Translations under genes and position numbers: made by a program
Notes under the pieces: generated by a model
Told to the model about the DNA's origin: nothing
Databases searched by the model: none
Seen by the model: only the letters and a program-made list of their open reading frames with translations
Shown: piece after piece, positions 26,654 through 37,700 of the stretch
Numbering within the stretch: the first letter of the stretch is position 1
Layout of the letters: the number at the start of each line of letters is the position of its first letter
NCBI GenBank assembly: GCA_035274425.1
Contig: DATEOC010000030.1
Location: 1-64,000, forward strand
Length of the DNA stretch: 64,000 nt
From: JADMIH01 sp035274425
Lineage (GTDB): Bacteria > Chloroflexota > Chloroflexia > QHBQ01 > JADMIH01
Direction of reading: 5' to 3'

Positions 26654-28510
26654 ATGAATAGACCATCGACAACTGGCATGAATAGTGGCAGGGGGTTTTC
26701 AGCTACCCTTCACTCATGGGCGCGTCTTGGGTCGCTTTTAGGTGCGGTCTTATTACTCATCTTTGGTCTCCTGAGTGGCATTAGCTCACAGGATGCAGAT
26801 ATTCCCCCTGACGACACCACGTGGCTACTTTGCGCGGGGTTATCGCTCATTCTACTTTGTCTCTGTATCTGGTCACGGGCACCATTCCCTCCAGGAGGTA
26901 CAAACGCCCCGAGCTATTCTCTCAGCCAGACCGGGCAAGACAGCCAGTTTCAGCATTCAGTGTTGCAGGTGGGAGGCTTTTTCGCGGTTGCTATCGCTAT
27001 ACTAGGCATCCACTTGCTACGAGAACAGGTGTTGGTCTCCAGTAGCGTGGGAAAGCTGGAGGCCGTGCAAGACCCGCGTAAGATGAGTATGCTTTTTCAA
27101 ATACGCCGAGGTTCCATATACGCACATGGTAGGGTTGTAGCAACTAACCAGGCAAGCCCTAATTCACGTTACGTTCGTCGCATCTACCCTGAGCCAAATC
27201 TCTCTTATCTGGCAGGGTACTACAGCCCACGCACGTATGGCTTAGCTGGTCTGGAGGCATCACTCGACAGCTATCTTTCAGGCGATGCGAGTCGAGGTGC
27301 TCTAGCTGACGTGCTACATAGGCCGATCGAAGGCAAAAACGTCTATCTCACTATTGATCCAGGCTTGCAAGATATTGCCCAAACCGAGCTTGGAGAACGT
27401 AAGGGTGCTATAGTGGTCCTTGACGTGCAAAGTGGAGCCATCCTCGCCATGGCTTCGTGGCCTCACGTTGACCCTCAACAAATAGCCTTTGACCCTAATG
27501 CTGATGATTGGGATGCTGAGACACGTCGCACAATGGACTATTTCAAAGCAGAGCAAGACAATGCGGATAGCCCTTTTCTATTTCGCCCAACGCAGGGCCT
27601 TTACCCGCCCGGCTCTACTTATAAGACAGTAACGGCAGCAGCGGCGCTTGATACTCACCTCGCTACTGCCGACTCCATGTATCCCGATAAGGATGGCACG
27701 CTTAACCTGGGGGCGGGGCCATACGTTCATCGGGATTGTGATGTCTGTCACCCTGGCGACAAAGAGAGCTTCACACTTACAGAGGGCTACGCGCGCTCGC
27801 TCAATGTGGTATTCGCACAACTGGGAGTTCAGCTTGGTGCGCCACGCACAGTAGAATATGCACACCGTTTTGGCCTTGACAGCACATATGACATCAGCTT
27901 ACCGGTGGAAGCCAGTACTCTGCTGAGTGACACGACGGCATTACGTGACCCTGATCTGCTGGCGGCCACCTCGTACGGGCAAGGGCAAATGCTCGTGACT
28001 CCACTCCAAATGGCGCTGGTAGCCGCTACCGTTGCACGAGATGGTTCTCTCCCAGAGCCTTATCTTGTAGAGTCGATTACCGATCCGGGCAGCAATAATC
28101 CTTCCTGGAAATTCCAACCGCATAGCCGTCAACAGAGCATACAATCGGAAACGGCCGAGCAACTACGCAAGATGATGGTAACATCAGTGGAGGTCGGTTT
28201 CGCTGAGGGTGCAGCCATTGAGGGATACACTGTTGGTGGCAAGACAGGCACAGCAGAAACCTCAGGCGGTGAACCGCACGCCTGGTTTATAGGGTGGGCT
28301 GGTAAGGACATCGATCACCCACGCTTCGCTATATCAGTTATCATCGAGCATGGAGTAGAGGGGTCTACAGTGGCAGTCCCGCCTGCGCGGGCAGTTTTAC
28401 AGCGCGCCCTACAAGGTACGGGCAACCCGTCAAGTACAGAAACCCACGCTAATGATAGTACCTCGCAAAGTTCCGGCGCTCAACAACCTCTTTTACACAC
28501 CAGGCCTTAG
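26654..28510 (+). CDS. Class B penicillin-binding protein (PbpA/FtsI-like transpeptidase), module A
   Basis: Peptidoglycan D,D-transpeptidase of about 618 residues. It has three N-terminal membrane helices (about 22-42, 55-75 and 100-120) rather than the single helix usual for class B PBPs. A short pedestal region comes next, then the transpeptidase domain with SxxK (S321-T-Y-K324), SxN (SLN, about 383) and KTGTAE (about 530). The last 35 residues are Ser/Thr/Gln-rich. ATG 26654 is used; TTG 26651 precedes it directly. It is followed after 8 nt by a RodA/FtsW gene, the normal partner glycosyltransferase. The layout resembles the actinobacterial PbpA-RodA pair. Confidence 0.93.
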   Translation: MNRPSTTGMNSGRGFSATLHSWARLGSLLGAVLLLIFGLLSGISSQDADIPPDDTTWLLCAGLSLILLCLCIWSRAPFPPGGTNAPSYSLSQTGQDSQFQHSVLQVGGFFAVAIAILGIHLLREQVLVSSSVGKLEAVQDPRKMSMLFQIRRGSIYAHGRVVATNQASPNSRYVRRIYPEPNLSYLAGYYSPRTYGLAGLEASLDSYLSGDASRGALADVLHRPIEGKNVYLTIDPGLQDIAQTELGERKGAIVVLDVQSGAILAMASWPHVDPQQIAFDPNADDWDAETRRTMDYFKAEQDNADSPFLFRPTQGLYPPGSTYKTVTAAAALDTHLATADSMYPDKDGTLNLGAGPYVHRDCDVCHPGDKESFTLTEGYARSLNVVFAQLGVQLGAPRTVEYAHRFGLDSTYDISLPVEASTLLSDTTALRDPDLLAATSYGQGQMLVTPLQMALVAATVARDGSLPEPYLVESITDPGSNNPSWKFQPHSRQQSIQSETAEQLRKMMVTSVEVGFAEGAAIEGYTVGGKTGTAETSGGEPHAWFIGWAGKDIDHPRFAISVIIEHGVEGSTVAVPPARAVLQRALQGTGNPSSTETHANDSTSQSSGAQQPLLHTRP

Positions 28511-28518
28511 TTCACGCC

Positions 28519-29961
28519 ATGCGATCTAAATCTGCTACACCACTGCCATACTTTGGGAAGCGACCTGCCGGGTCTAGTCCAATCGCTGATCGAGATGCCC
28601 AACGCGAAGCGATGTCGGCAGAGGTAGAAGGACGGCTGATACGCCTGCCCGTACTTGTCCTGATCGTTGGAATGATCCTGGTGGTAAGTGCCCCTGTCGC
28701 CACTGCGAAACCCCCCGTATTCACTGCGCTGGTGGTGGCGGCGGGCGTCACAATCCTTTTATACGTAACGCATTTGCTTGTGCGATGGCTAGTCCCTCGC
28801 GCCGACCATATGCTGCTACCGTTGGCCCTCACACTGACAGTGCTGGGGCTTCTCTTCCTTTGGAGGCTTGAGCCGAGTCTCATGCTTGCCGATCCGGACC
28901 ATGCCGACGAATACAAGGGGATGGCACTGAAGCAGACCCTGGTACTCGCGGCTAGCCTGGCTGTTATGTTGTTGGTTATGGCACGGCTTAGAAACGTAAG
29001 CGCATTGAGGCGCTATAAGTATATAGCAGCGTTGGTCGGGCTGGCTTTAGTTGCGGCGACGATGATATTCGGTACAGATACAGGGAGCGGCGTACGCCTT
29101 TGGTATAGAATAGGCTTCTTTACCTTCCAACCTTCTGAACTGCTCAAGGTGTTGCTTGTTATTTTCGTCGCGGGTTATCTGGACGATAAGCGATATCTGC
29201 TATCGGACTCACAATCTACGGGGCACCGCTCAATGCGATTGCCACCCTTACCCTACCTGAGCCCTATGCTGGCACTCTGGTCAGTAGCTCTACTTATCTT
29301 CTTTGTCGAGCGGGACCAGGGCAGCGCTCTACTCTTCTTCTGCGTCTTCTTGATAATACTTTATGTAGCAAGCGGCAATCCACGCTATGTACTTGGCGGG
29401 ATCGCACTCTTTATTACGACTGTGACATTGGTAAGTCTACTCTTTCCAAGAGCGATGTCAACGGCGGCTGTGCGCTATACGACTTGGCTCGATCCCTGGT
29501 CCCAGGCTGCGGATCGGGGCCACCAGATGATACAATCCGTCTTCGCGATGACGTCTGGAGGAGTAATGGGCACAGGGATCGCCTATGGTCAACCGTATTG
29601 GGTTCCAGCTGTGCATACAGATCTTATCTCGGCTGCGATAAGCGAGGAGTTAGGCCTGGCCGGTATGATAGTTGTGCTCTGCCTGATAGCTATGTTGGTC
29701 TACCGCGGGCTACGGATAGCGCTATCGGCCCGATGGGGCTTCGAGCAACTGCTGGCGCTAGGGCTAACTGTCGTGCTTGGCCTGCAATCCCTCATCATTC
29801 TGGGTGGAGCTACCAAGCTTATACCGCTCACCGGGGTGACCCTTCCCTTCGTGAGCTATGGCGGCAGCTCCCTGCTCATCAACTGGGTTATAATAGGAAT
29901 ATTGCTGCGCATCTCAAACGCAAGCACCAAAAGCGATGATGCGGAAGCCGATGCAAATTAG
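28519..29961 (+). CDS. RodA/FtsW/SpoVE family peptidoglycan polymerase, module A
   Basis: A SEDS-family glycosyltransferase of 480 residues with about ten membrane helices. Family motifs are GSGVRLWYRIGFFTFQPSELLK (near residue 195), the ERDQGSALLFF segment (about 265-275) holding the catalytic-type Asp, and the C-terminal LPFVSYGGSSLL. It polymerises lipid II together with the PBP encoded 8 nt upstream. N-terminal 40 residues are cytosolic and polar. RodA versus FtsW cannot be separated by motif here; the link with an FHA protein and a PBP favours RodA-like. Confidence 0.92.
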   Translation: MRSKSATPLPYFGKRPAGSSPIADRDAQREAMSAEVEGRLIRLPVLVLIVGMILVVSAPVATAKPPVFTALVVAAGVTILLYVTHLLVRWLVPRADHMLLPLALTLTVLGLLFLWRLEPSLMLADPDHADEYKGMALKQTLVLAASLAVMLLVMARLRNVSALRRYKYIAALVGLALVAATMIFGTDTGSGVRLWYRIGFFTFQPSELLKVLLVIFVAGYLDDKRYLLSDSQSTGHRSMRLPPLPYLSPMLALWSVALLIFFVERDQGSALLFFCVFLIILYVASGNPRYVLGGIALFITTVTLVSLLFPRAMSTAAVRYTTWLDPWSQAADRGHQMIQSVFAMTSGGVMGTGIAYGQPYWVPAVHTDLISAAISEELGLAGMIVVLCLIAMLVYRGLRIALSARWGFEQLLALGLTVVLGLQSLIILGGATKLIPLTGVTLPFVSYGGSSLLINWVIIGILLRISNASTKSDDAEADAN

Positions 29962-29982
29962 CTGTGAACGTGAGTAATATAA

Positions 29983-30444
29983 ATGCCTAGCACACAGAGC
30001 CTCCCTATAGACGTTTTTTTCCTGGGGCTGCGTATTCTCTTAATATGCTTACTCTATTTATTCCTTTTCCAGGTATTGCGATGGGGTATGAAAGACCTGC
30101 GGCTGGTAGCGCCGGCAACGGGGCGAAATGCCCGGCCCCAATATGGGAGATTGGTCGTCGTAGATCCAGGTCAAACTGGGCTTCCGCCTGGCACAGGCTT
30201 TACCCTGTTAGCCAGCACTTCTATTGGTCGTGATCTTGCCAACACAATCCAACTGAATGACCCTTCGGTATCTGGGGAACATGCTTACATAACCTGGAAA
30301 AACGACCGGGCATGGATTGAGAATGCTTCTTCTAAGAACGAGACGCTTCTCAACGGCGCTACCGTCGGCAAACCTACAGCTGTATCAGAAGGCGAGATCA
30401 TCAGCATGGGCGCTGTACGCCTAAAGTGGACTAGGTACGCATAA
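29983..30444 (+). CDS. Membrane-anchored FHA-domain protein (FhaB-like), module A
   Basis: A 153-residue protein with one N-terminal helix (about 8-28) and a C-terminal FHA domain (about 70-150). Phosphothreonine-binding residues are visible: SIGRD, SGEHAYI and the NETLLNG region (in place of the common NGT). FhaB of Actinobacteria is also a small FHA protein placed next to RodA and PbpA, and acts as a target of the Ser/Thr kinases there. The next gene is convergent and starts its stop codon only 20 nt away, without a visible terminator. Confidence 0.88.
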   Translation: MPSTQSLPIDVFFLGLRILLICLLYLFLFQVLRWGMKDLRLVAPATGRNARPQYGRLVVVDPGQTGLPPGTGFTLLASTSIGRDLANTIQLNDPSVSGEHAYITWKNDRAWIENASSKNETLLNGATVGKPTAVSEGEIISMGAVRLKWTRYA

Positions 30445-30464
30445 GATATCTGTCGGCTTTTATA

Positions 30465-33400
30465 TTAACGTTTGCCTATTTTTGTCACCAAGTCTACAAC
30501 CGTATCCATAATGCCCCCTTTCTTTGCACCTTGGGGGAAAAGCTGGGCTATCGCCTTCCCTATACGCTGGAGGTCAGCTTCAGCAAAGTTTGGATTTGCC
30601 ACTTTGAGAATCTCACAGTCAAGCTCCAGGTGCTCCACAAATGAATTCTTGAGTAACGCCATGTACGCATCGCGCACAGTCAGAGTCCTGTGCGGAGTGC
30701 CATCTTTCGTTTCACCAACAATAGCCCGTACAAAACGCTTCTCAAGTTCAAGCGCTGACGCTTTCGGGTCAGCAAAATTGCGTGTCTTGGCAATTAACTC
30801 GCTACGCAAGCACTTTTGAAATTGTGCTAGCATCTGGCCACTAGTCCAGTATCCCGCGTCTTGCAACATGTACAAGGCCTGGGCCTCAACGTCGCCAGTA
30901 GCTCCGTGCCGTGAGGAAGGGTTACTTGCACTGGTTGCACGATGTTTTTCGGCTGCAACCATTATATCTGCAAGCGTAGCAGCTACCTTAACTATATCAG
31001 GCTTAGGCTGCCTCTTAGCCTCTCGCTTTAGTTTGAGCATCATAAGTTCGAGCCTCGTTACCGGGTCACTTTTCTCCAGACGGGCTATCCACTCATCAGC
31101 AAGTGTGCTATCAGGTGGTAAATCGAAATTGATGAGTATCTTTAGAGCCGCCTGATAAATTACGTCTACACCCTCCTTAGATAATATGGCGCTCTTGCCC
31201 CTGAGGGCGTCTATTCTGTCTAAAAGCCAGAGGGAGTTTAGAACGCCTGAAGGCACAGTGTAGGATAAGACAGCACGCACCACGCGGTCAACAAGATAAG
31301 ACCGGGAGTAATCCGGCATGCCCTGAACATTGTAGACCAGGCCTAAAGCATCCAGGTAAGCCCTAAGATGGGGGGGAATAGTTGTCCCCGTAGAGCCGGC
31401 AACTGTGTAAGGCTTCGTCTGTGCCGCAGAACCAGCAAGAAAATACTTCAGGTTGAGAGAATAGCGAGAGCTCCAGTTCTCTTCCAACAAAAGGATAATA
31501 ATATCCAGGAAAGCCGTCAACTCTGGAGTGATATCTTTGGCATTGAGGTGTTTTGCGACAGCAGTGGGGCTGGCACCTGGGTTACGAACTATGGGTACGG
31601 TTACGCCAGGTGCAGATTTAGAGGAGCTGAGAACTGGTGCAATGGGCTGAGTGGCCCGCACGTTCCCGCTTGCTGGGACAGTGCTATTATTAGTGGCAGG
31701 TACCTCCTGTATGGTATGAAGCGCAAGTACTTTGTATAGATCATCCGGTATCAAGAGTAGTATCTCACGATTATCCTTCGTGAGTTGCCCGAACCATTTC
31801 GAATTTGCGCTGATCCAACACGAGAGTGCAGGCAACAAACTGGCAATAGGCTGAGGGCCGGATGACCGAACAGCGAGCAGAACTAAGCGCCTCAGATATT
31901 GTATCCCCGCTGCCACGACCTGATCAAACTCGGAAGGCGCAACTGCATCATCTTTGAAGGCACCAGCTGCATAAAAAATATGCATACGCCCCAGCAGATT
32001 GTTGGACGCAGCTGCTAGAGCATCGAGTATACTCCGAAGCTTATCACGCTCGACAGTACTGGCGAACTTATCGAACAGTTTGAAAACGAAGTTGTAGAAG
32101 AGGTCTGGCGATTCCAGCACTACACCAAATTGTGGTAGCAGCTTTGATCGCCTCACGCCTTCGTCCTTCATATCCACCAGCGGCCAGATAGGCAAGGCAT
32201 CATCAGTCAAAAGCCTTAGCATCAGATCACTGAGAGCATCGTAGAGTTCGAGAGTCTTTCGCCCCACAACATAGTCGCGCAGGGAATTCAGAAGGTCCGC
32301 GAACTGCCCGTTATCGTATGCTTGCGCGACGAGCGCCAGGAGCACGTCTCGCGATAACGACGCATCGCTAGCCAACCGCCACTCGCAGGCGCTCCGCACA
32401 TCATCGAACGGTATCTCCTTCCAATATTTACCGAGTATATTCTTGACATCAGCCACAGTAGTGTCGGGGTGGTTCAGCAGAAAGCGCAGGAAGTCGAGCA
32501 AACGGTCCTTACGAGGGCCGGAACTCCCATTGCTATTGCTATTACCGTTGCTCTTGAAGACCCGGCGAACGTCATCGATTGGGGCGGTCTTGGCTTTGAC
32601 TCTGGCGTGTACCGCACGCGGATAGTCCAGTTGCTCCAAGATTTCGAGAGCAAGGGCGGCGTCTTCAGGTTGGAACGTGAGCGCCTGATTCTGCGCTGCC
32701 AGGTGGAGCATTATCTCTTCGATTGTATGCTCCTCATCCTCACACAGGCTGATCAGCAAGCCATAGTAGGAGCGCGCAATTCCAGGTGGAATTTCGGCAA
32801 GGCGACCCGGCCCGCCATTACGGCCAAGTGTAGCCTCCACCTGTTGGCCTCGTTTTGGCTCGCTGCTGAAAACCAGGCGCACAGAGTGTCGAGTCGAAGG
32901 AGTAGATGCCGTGCTGATCGCAAGGCTGGCGCGGTAGCCATAAGGCAGCAAACATGCAATCGTATCCAGTAATTCCAGGCGCTCGCGCATAGTCATTTCG
33001 TCCGGCGCGCCCGTAACCACCACCGGCATCTCCAGGAGGGTTGCCGCGATCCCGCCGACAAACTCAAGCGACAACCGTTCTACGATGCGGGCGTAACCGG
33101 CCAATCTGTCATCTAACCCTGACAAAGTGATTTTGAAGGGAGGCCCGCCCTGTTCAAATGCGCTTAGCGGGGGTAGATGCTCCAGGATGTCGACATAACC
33201 GGACGCTGCATCGGCGGTATTGTCGTATGGCATAACGAGGGCGTTCTGCGCCAGGATGGGGCGGCGGTTCGGAACAGCCCCATCGTAGAGACCAGTCCAG
33301 TGCTGGTATACGAAAGTAAAGTACTCTACCCCTCCAACAGTTTGCCCGCCTGCCATTACCCAGGTCTCATCTCCTGAGCGGTAGGGCATCTCTCCCGCGG

Positions 33401-33530
33401 TTAGCGAACGAAACAGCGCTTCGAAGGTAGATTTATCCAGGCCATCCGCGCTCCAGGAGAGGACACGGTAATCTTCCTTATCACCCGACAGTTTGCTCTT
33501 CCGGGCGAATTGCGCACTTACAGATGTCAT
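30465..33530 (-). CDS. GTPase-associated protein 1-like (GAP1), module A
   Basis: A 1021-residue, mostly helical cytosolic protein, last gene of the - strand run. The N-terminal 150 residues ('DYRVLSWSADGLDKSTFEAL', 'LVMPYDNT') fit the GAP1-N2 type domain, and the region RLELLDTIACLLPYGYRAS (about 185-205) fits the GAP1 middle domain. The same blocks occur in the 51827-54841 protein (RLDFLDAVTALLPYGVRVD), so the two are paralogues. GAP1 families were defined by comparative genomics as constant partners of small or double GTPases in conflict and developmental loci. No nuclease or peptidase motif is seen. The neighbour upstream is such a GTPase. Confidence 0.82.
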   Translation of the reverse strand: MTSVSAQFARKSKLSGDKEDYRVLSWSADGLDKSTFEALFRSLTAGEMPYRSGDETWVMAGGQTVGGVEYFTFVYQHWTGLYDGAVPNRRPILAQNALVMPYDNTADAASGYVDILEHLPPLSAFEQGGPPFKITLSGLDDRLAGYARIVERLSLEFVGGIAATLLEMPVVVTGAPDEMTMRERLELLDTIACLLPYGYRASLAISTASTPSTRHSVRLVFSSEPKRGQQVEATLGRNGGPGRLAEIPPGIARSYYGLLISLCEDEEHTIEEIMLHLAAQNQALTFQPEDAALALEILEQLDYPRAVHARVKAKTAPIDDVRRVFKSNGNSNSNGSSGPRKDRLLDFLRFLLNHPDTTVADVKNILGKYWKEIPFDDVRSACEWRLASDASLSRDVLLALVAQAYDNGQFADLLNSLRDYVVGRKTLELYDALSDLMLRLLTDDALPIWPLVDMKDEGVRRSKLLPQFGVVLESPDLFYNFVFKLFDKFASTVERDKLRSILDALAAASNNLLGRMHIFYAAGAFKDDAVAPSEFDQVVAAGIQYLRRLVLLAVRSSGPQPIASLLPALSCWISANSKWFGQLTKDNREILLLIPDDLYKVLALHTIQEVPATNNSTVPASGNVRATQPIAPVLSSSKSAPGVTVPIVRNPGASPTAVAKHLNAKDITPELTAFLDIIILLLEENWSSRYSLNLKYFLAGSAAQTKPYTVAGSTGTTIPPHLRAYLDALGLVYNVQGMPDYSRSYLVDRVVRAVLSYTVPSGVLNSLWLLDRIDALRGKSAILSKEGVDVIYQAALKILINFDLPPDSTLADEWIARLEKSDPVTRLELMMLKLKREAKRQPKPDIVKVAATLADIMVAAEKHRATSASNPSSRHGATGDVEAQALYMLQDAGYWTSGQMLAQFQKCLRSELIAKTRNFADPKASALELEKRFVRAIVGETKDGTPHRTLTVRDAYMALLKNSFVEHLELDCEILKVANPNFAEADLQRIGKAIAQLFPQGAKKGGIMDTVVDLVTKIGKR

Positions 33531-33606
33531 TTCTATCTACCTGGCCCTTCTTACTTTGGCTCGATCCAGCTACCCAGTGTGGACAGTAGCAAGTCTAAGA
33601 TATAGA

Positions 33607-33647
33607 TAGCATACCTGCTTATCACACTCTTATGCTACCTACGTAGG
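33607..33647. promoter_or_regulatory. Inverted repeats between GTPase and GAP1 genes
   Basis: TAGCATA (33607-33613) and TATGCTA (33631-33637) form a 7-bp inverted repeat, next to the 10-bp palindrome CCTACGTAGG (33638-33647). The 130-nt gap between the two - strand genes is long for this run. A regulator site or an attenuator is possible; no partner is known. Confidence 0.3.
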
Positions 33648-33660
33648 AATCAAATGCTCA

Positions 33661-34707
33661 TTACCACCATCGCCTTGGATTCTTAGGGGCAGGCTGCTGG
33701 CTGCGTTCATGTTGAACTGATGAGTAAATCCATATTAGTGGTTCCAATACATTGATAGGTCTCACCGGGCATTGTATGCGCACACCACTCGATGCTGGGT
33801 AAGTATTCTCCTTTGTGGGGTCATATTTACCCTTAGCATCCATATAAATGCCAATCGAAGAAGACATAAAGTAACCAACCCGGCCTTTAGGGAAATTTGT
33901 CGCAATCTGGCCGTGTGCATAATCACCTGCCAGGACCTTAAACGCAGTCTCAGGATTAGTAGGGTATGGCAAACCGGTCCTCAGAGTACCATTAAGGCGG
34001 TGTTTCACCAACTCTTTATGGATATAGGGTTCATCGAATTTTGTTATGCACACAGCCAGGTACTGACGGAACTTGAAATCTCCATCAAGCTTTTGACCAA
34101 TATATGCCTCGTTAAACAGCTTATCAAGGGTAGCGTCAAGTGTAGTGGTACTGTTCTGTCTATATTGGGGATGTGGATCAAAAAGGAAAACGATGCCATC
34201 GCAGGTAGCAAAGAACTCAATCAGATCCTGAACGTTTCCGGTATTGTTCCTTATAGAGTCGCCCGGATAATCCCACAGTTGCAGCTTGAAGGCAGCTGAT
34301 TGCGTATCTTGGACCAGATCCCTAACCCACCTAACTATAGGCAGATCATTATTGGGTAGCAGGTCCATTATGAAATTCAAGCGAGCTTTTGGAATTTTGC
34401 CGCTCATCAGGTAAGCGTATTCACTATTAGACACAGTGCCAGGTGTAGGAAATTCCTGGTTTAGCAATAGACCCGTGTTCGTGGTCATGAATGCTCCAGA
34501 GTTCGGCTTTTCTGCATCAAGCCCCCGGATATTCCATTTAAAGTCGTCCTCTTGTTGAGTTCCTGCGATTCGTAATGCCCCTATCAGGGTAGTTTTACCT
34601 GTCTGGGTATCCCCTATTATCCCAATCTTCAGGTCTGGAACCACATCAGGCTGCGAATTGGCGTTATTCTGTGGTTGTCCTGGATTACCATGAATATAAT
34701 GACCCAT
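33661..34707 (-). CDS. GTPase of the GAP1-associated (Double-GTPase 2-like) group, module A
   Basis: A 348-residue P-loop GTPase. G1 is GDTQTGKTT (residues 32-40), G3 is in LWDYPGDS (about 168-175; a DxPG form), and G4 is ITKFDEP (TKxD, about 223). The N-terminal 25 residues are Asn/Gln/Pro-rich. There is no membrane helix. A strong AAGGAGG site precedes ATG 34707. It lies between the kinase and GAP1 genes, the same order as in module B. GTPases of this set are thought to act as signalling switches with GAP1 proteins. The PGD in place of AGQ/GQE at G3 suggests altered hydrolysis control. Confidence 0.85.
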   Translation of the reverse strand: MGHYIHGNPGQPQNNANSQPDVVPDLKIGIIGDTQTGKTTLIGALRIAGTQQEDDFKWNIRGLDAEKPNSGAFMTTNTGLLLNQEFPTPGTVSNSEYAYLMSGKIPKARLNFIMDLLPNNDLPIVRWVRDLVQDTQSAAFKLQLWDYPGDSIRNNTGNVQDLIEFFATCDGIVFLFDPHPQYRQNSTTTLDATLDKLFNEAYIGQKLDGDFKFRQYLAVCITKFDEPYIHKELVKHRLNGTLRTGLPYPTNPETAFKVLAGDYAHGQIATNFPKGRVGYFMSSSIGIYMDAKGKYDPTKENTYPASSGVRIQCPVRPINVLEPLIWIYSSVQHERSQQPAPKNPRRWW

Positions 34708-34755
34708 GTGCTTCTCCCTCCTTATCGTAAAGCCGAATACGAGTGCGTTATACCT

Positions 34756-37700
34756 CTAGCTTTCCTTCTTCATGTGCTCCTCTATCTGTCTCGCCAGTAC
34801 GCTTGGATAGATATTATCAATGGGAGTCCAGGAGTCGAACGCCTGGAAACAGACATCACGATACTTCTCCGCGTAGCTTGGAGCCGTAATGGCAGCTCCA
34901 TCAGGCCAGTAGATTGGACAAGAGATAACAGTGTTGAAGAGCGCCTGGCGGGACTTCAGTTTTCTCAGCCCATCCTTCCAATTCACCGCAAGGGGACTTT
35001 CCACCTGGTGCGGATATTGAGCTTGACCGGGTGGTGGGTAAGGAGGACGCCCCGCTATCGCAACCAGAGCGTGCCAGGCGTGGGCACTCCAACCTAACTT
35101 GCCCGCTTCAGCCAGCGCCTCATCTAGTGAGCTTTCGAGGGGATAAGATCGGCCCAGATCGGGAGCGAGCTTGCCGAGCATTTCAATAGCCGGGGCAGAG
35201 TCGTTGAAATTGTGCACTCTAAGTGGACGTTGACCACTCCCCGGTGTGCGACACCAGTAAGCGATCACGGCCACGCGCAACCCTCCCCTGTGCGTAACTT
35301 TGTCTTCCACCTCAAAGATCAACTCCTTAGCTATCGAGCGGCGGGCGTCGATCATCTCCTCTGTGCCAATAGTGTCAATCAATAATATGAGATCAAGGCC
35401 ACTAAGCAGGCGAACTCTCACGGGCAGCCGTACTGAATGATGGGGAGTCTCTGTGGCTACCAGTATCCTGGTCGTATGGTCGCCCGGATGTGGAAGTTTC
35501 GCCGGGTCTACAGTAACAGTTACAGTTGTATTCCCGTCAGAGGCGAAGCTAAGAGTATCAATATCCAGCCAACGCTTCGCATCGTCAGACTCGTATTTAA
35601 TAGTGCCAGGCTGATCACTGTTCGCTTCTATCACGAACGTCTGGGTCCGAGGACTCCACTCAGAAGAGACAGAGCCGAAGTCAATATTCGTCTTGCCGCG
35701 CATGATTGTGAAGGGCGGAGGTAAAGCGGCCAGCGGCTCTGTATTTTGCTGAGTAAAGTCCTTATAGTTATGAAGCACCTTGAGCAACTCTGTGGCACTT
35801 TTATATCTTTTATCCGGCGCAGGGTCAAGGCATTTCTCGATAATAGATATGAATTGTGTATGTGGCGGGTACGGGATTTCGTACAGTGAGGGGTAATGGA
35901 CCGGCAGCTGCCCAATCGCACCCGCAGCCTCCTGCTGCCTTGCGGAAGACTCCCGTATGAAGAGCGTATGGAGGATCGCTCCAACAGCGTAGATGTCGGC
36001 AGCAACAGAAGGCAAATTACCAGGGGTAGAACCAGAAAACCGCTCAGGTGCCATGTAAGGCAAGAGATGCTGTTTACCCTCTTCTTGCGTTTGGGCAACG
36101 AAACTCTCCTTACCTGGCTGTACCCTCTTGGGCTTACCCCCTTCTATCTCGTGGGCCAAACCGAAGTCAATTAGCTTCACGGTAAGAGTTGCATTACGAG
36201 GAGAGTTCGATCCGACTGATACAAGAATGTCCTCCATGGAGAGACCACCATGTGCCCAGCCTGCGCCATGCAGCCACTCCAACGCACGTGTTAGCGCCTC
36301 TGCCACGAGATAGCATCGATGAAAGCCCCAAACGTGGCCCGCGTTAGCTCGCCTAAGCCCAGCAGAATGGTCATCGGCAATGAACTCCATAACCATGTAA
36401 GGTCGGGCCTGGAACTCCCCTACGTGCAGGAGGGGAGCTATGTAAGTCTTACTATACAAGGCTGCCTGACCATCAGGCTGGCGTGTCCGAGTCCACAATG
36501 TAGAAGTTACATTGATCTCGCGCCGAAATATAGATACAGCTATCTTATTAGTGACTAACTCTTCCCGTAGCACCTTAAGTGCTACATATGGGTAGGTACC
36601 TGTAACAGCACGAGGTTGATGAGCGGCACCAGCAGGAAGCGGCCCCATATCAGATGCGAGCCAGACCTCAGTATATTCTCCTTGATGTATGAGGCGGACG
36701 AGAGCGTAACGATGGTCAAAGATAGAAGTTGTAGTTGTGTAACCGGGTGGAGGAGCGTGTTGGGCGCGCCCGTTGTGCCCACGTCCGGGTGCGGCTGAAG
36801 CGCCGGAGGTTACCGAAGCCACCTGTGAAGGAACGCCATAGGGTAACGAAGCAGTAGAGTGCGAAGAGTGATTGGATGGATCGTGTGCCTGGCCCATCGA
36901 AATGGGCTGCGAATGTGGATACGAGTGCCTGTCAGCTCGCCCAGCAGAGTCCCGAAGGTTACCGGCGACGAAAGCTTCCAGGGCCACAGTTAGCTCCCTG
37001 GTTGACTGAAATCGGTCCGTCAGCTTCTTAGCAATAGCTTTCATTATTATATTCTCAAGGGCTTCTGGCACATCCGGCCGGTAGGTTCTGAGGCTTGGAG
37101 GTAAGAGAGTAGGATTAGAGTGCTGGCGCATAAGCTCATCGCGCGTGCCCTGGAATGGAGGGGACCCGGCAAGCATTTCGTATAAGACGATCCCAACGGA
37201 ATATAGGTCTGAGGCGTTTTCGGCAGGCTCCCCACGCGCCTGCTCAGGAGATATGTATCCAGCGGACCCAAAGACCGTGCCCATCATCGTAAGGTCGGGG
37301 TCAGCCTGGCCCTTGATAATGCTGTAGTCTATAAGCTTCAAAATGCCATCAGCCCCAACGAGTATATTCCTGGGCTTGATATCCCGGTGCCGGCGACCCG
37401 ACTGATGTATGTGCTCAAGTCCTGCCAGAAGCTGTAGCGTAATATTGACTGCCCATTCAATAGGCGCCGGTTGATACTGAAGATATAGCTCTCGCAGATT
37501 GAGGCCTTCAACAAGCTCCATCACAATATAAGGGCGCTCGTCATATTCCCCCAAATCGTATATCTGCACTAGATTCTTGTGGTAGAACCTGCTGGCAGCT
37601 AGAGCCTCACGCCTGATGCGCTCTACTGCATTGCTATCTTCTGCTAGACTCTCTTTCAACAACTTAATAGCCACCCTGCGCTTCAACGTCATATCCCTGG

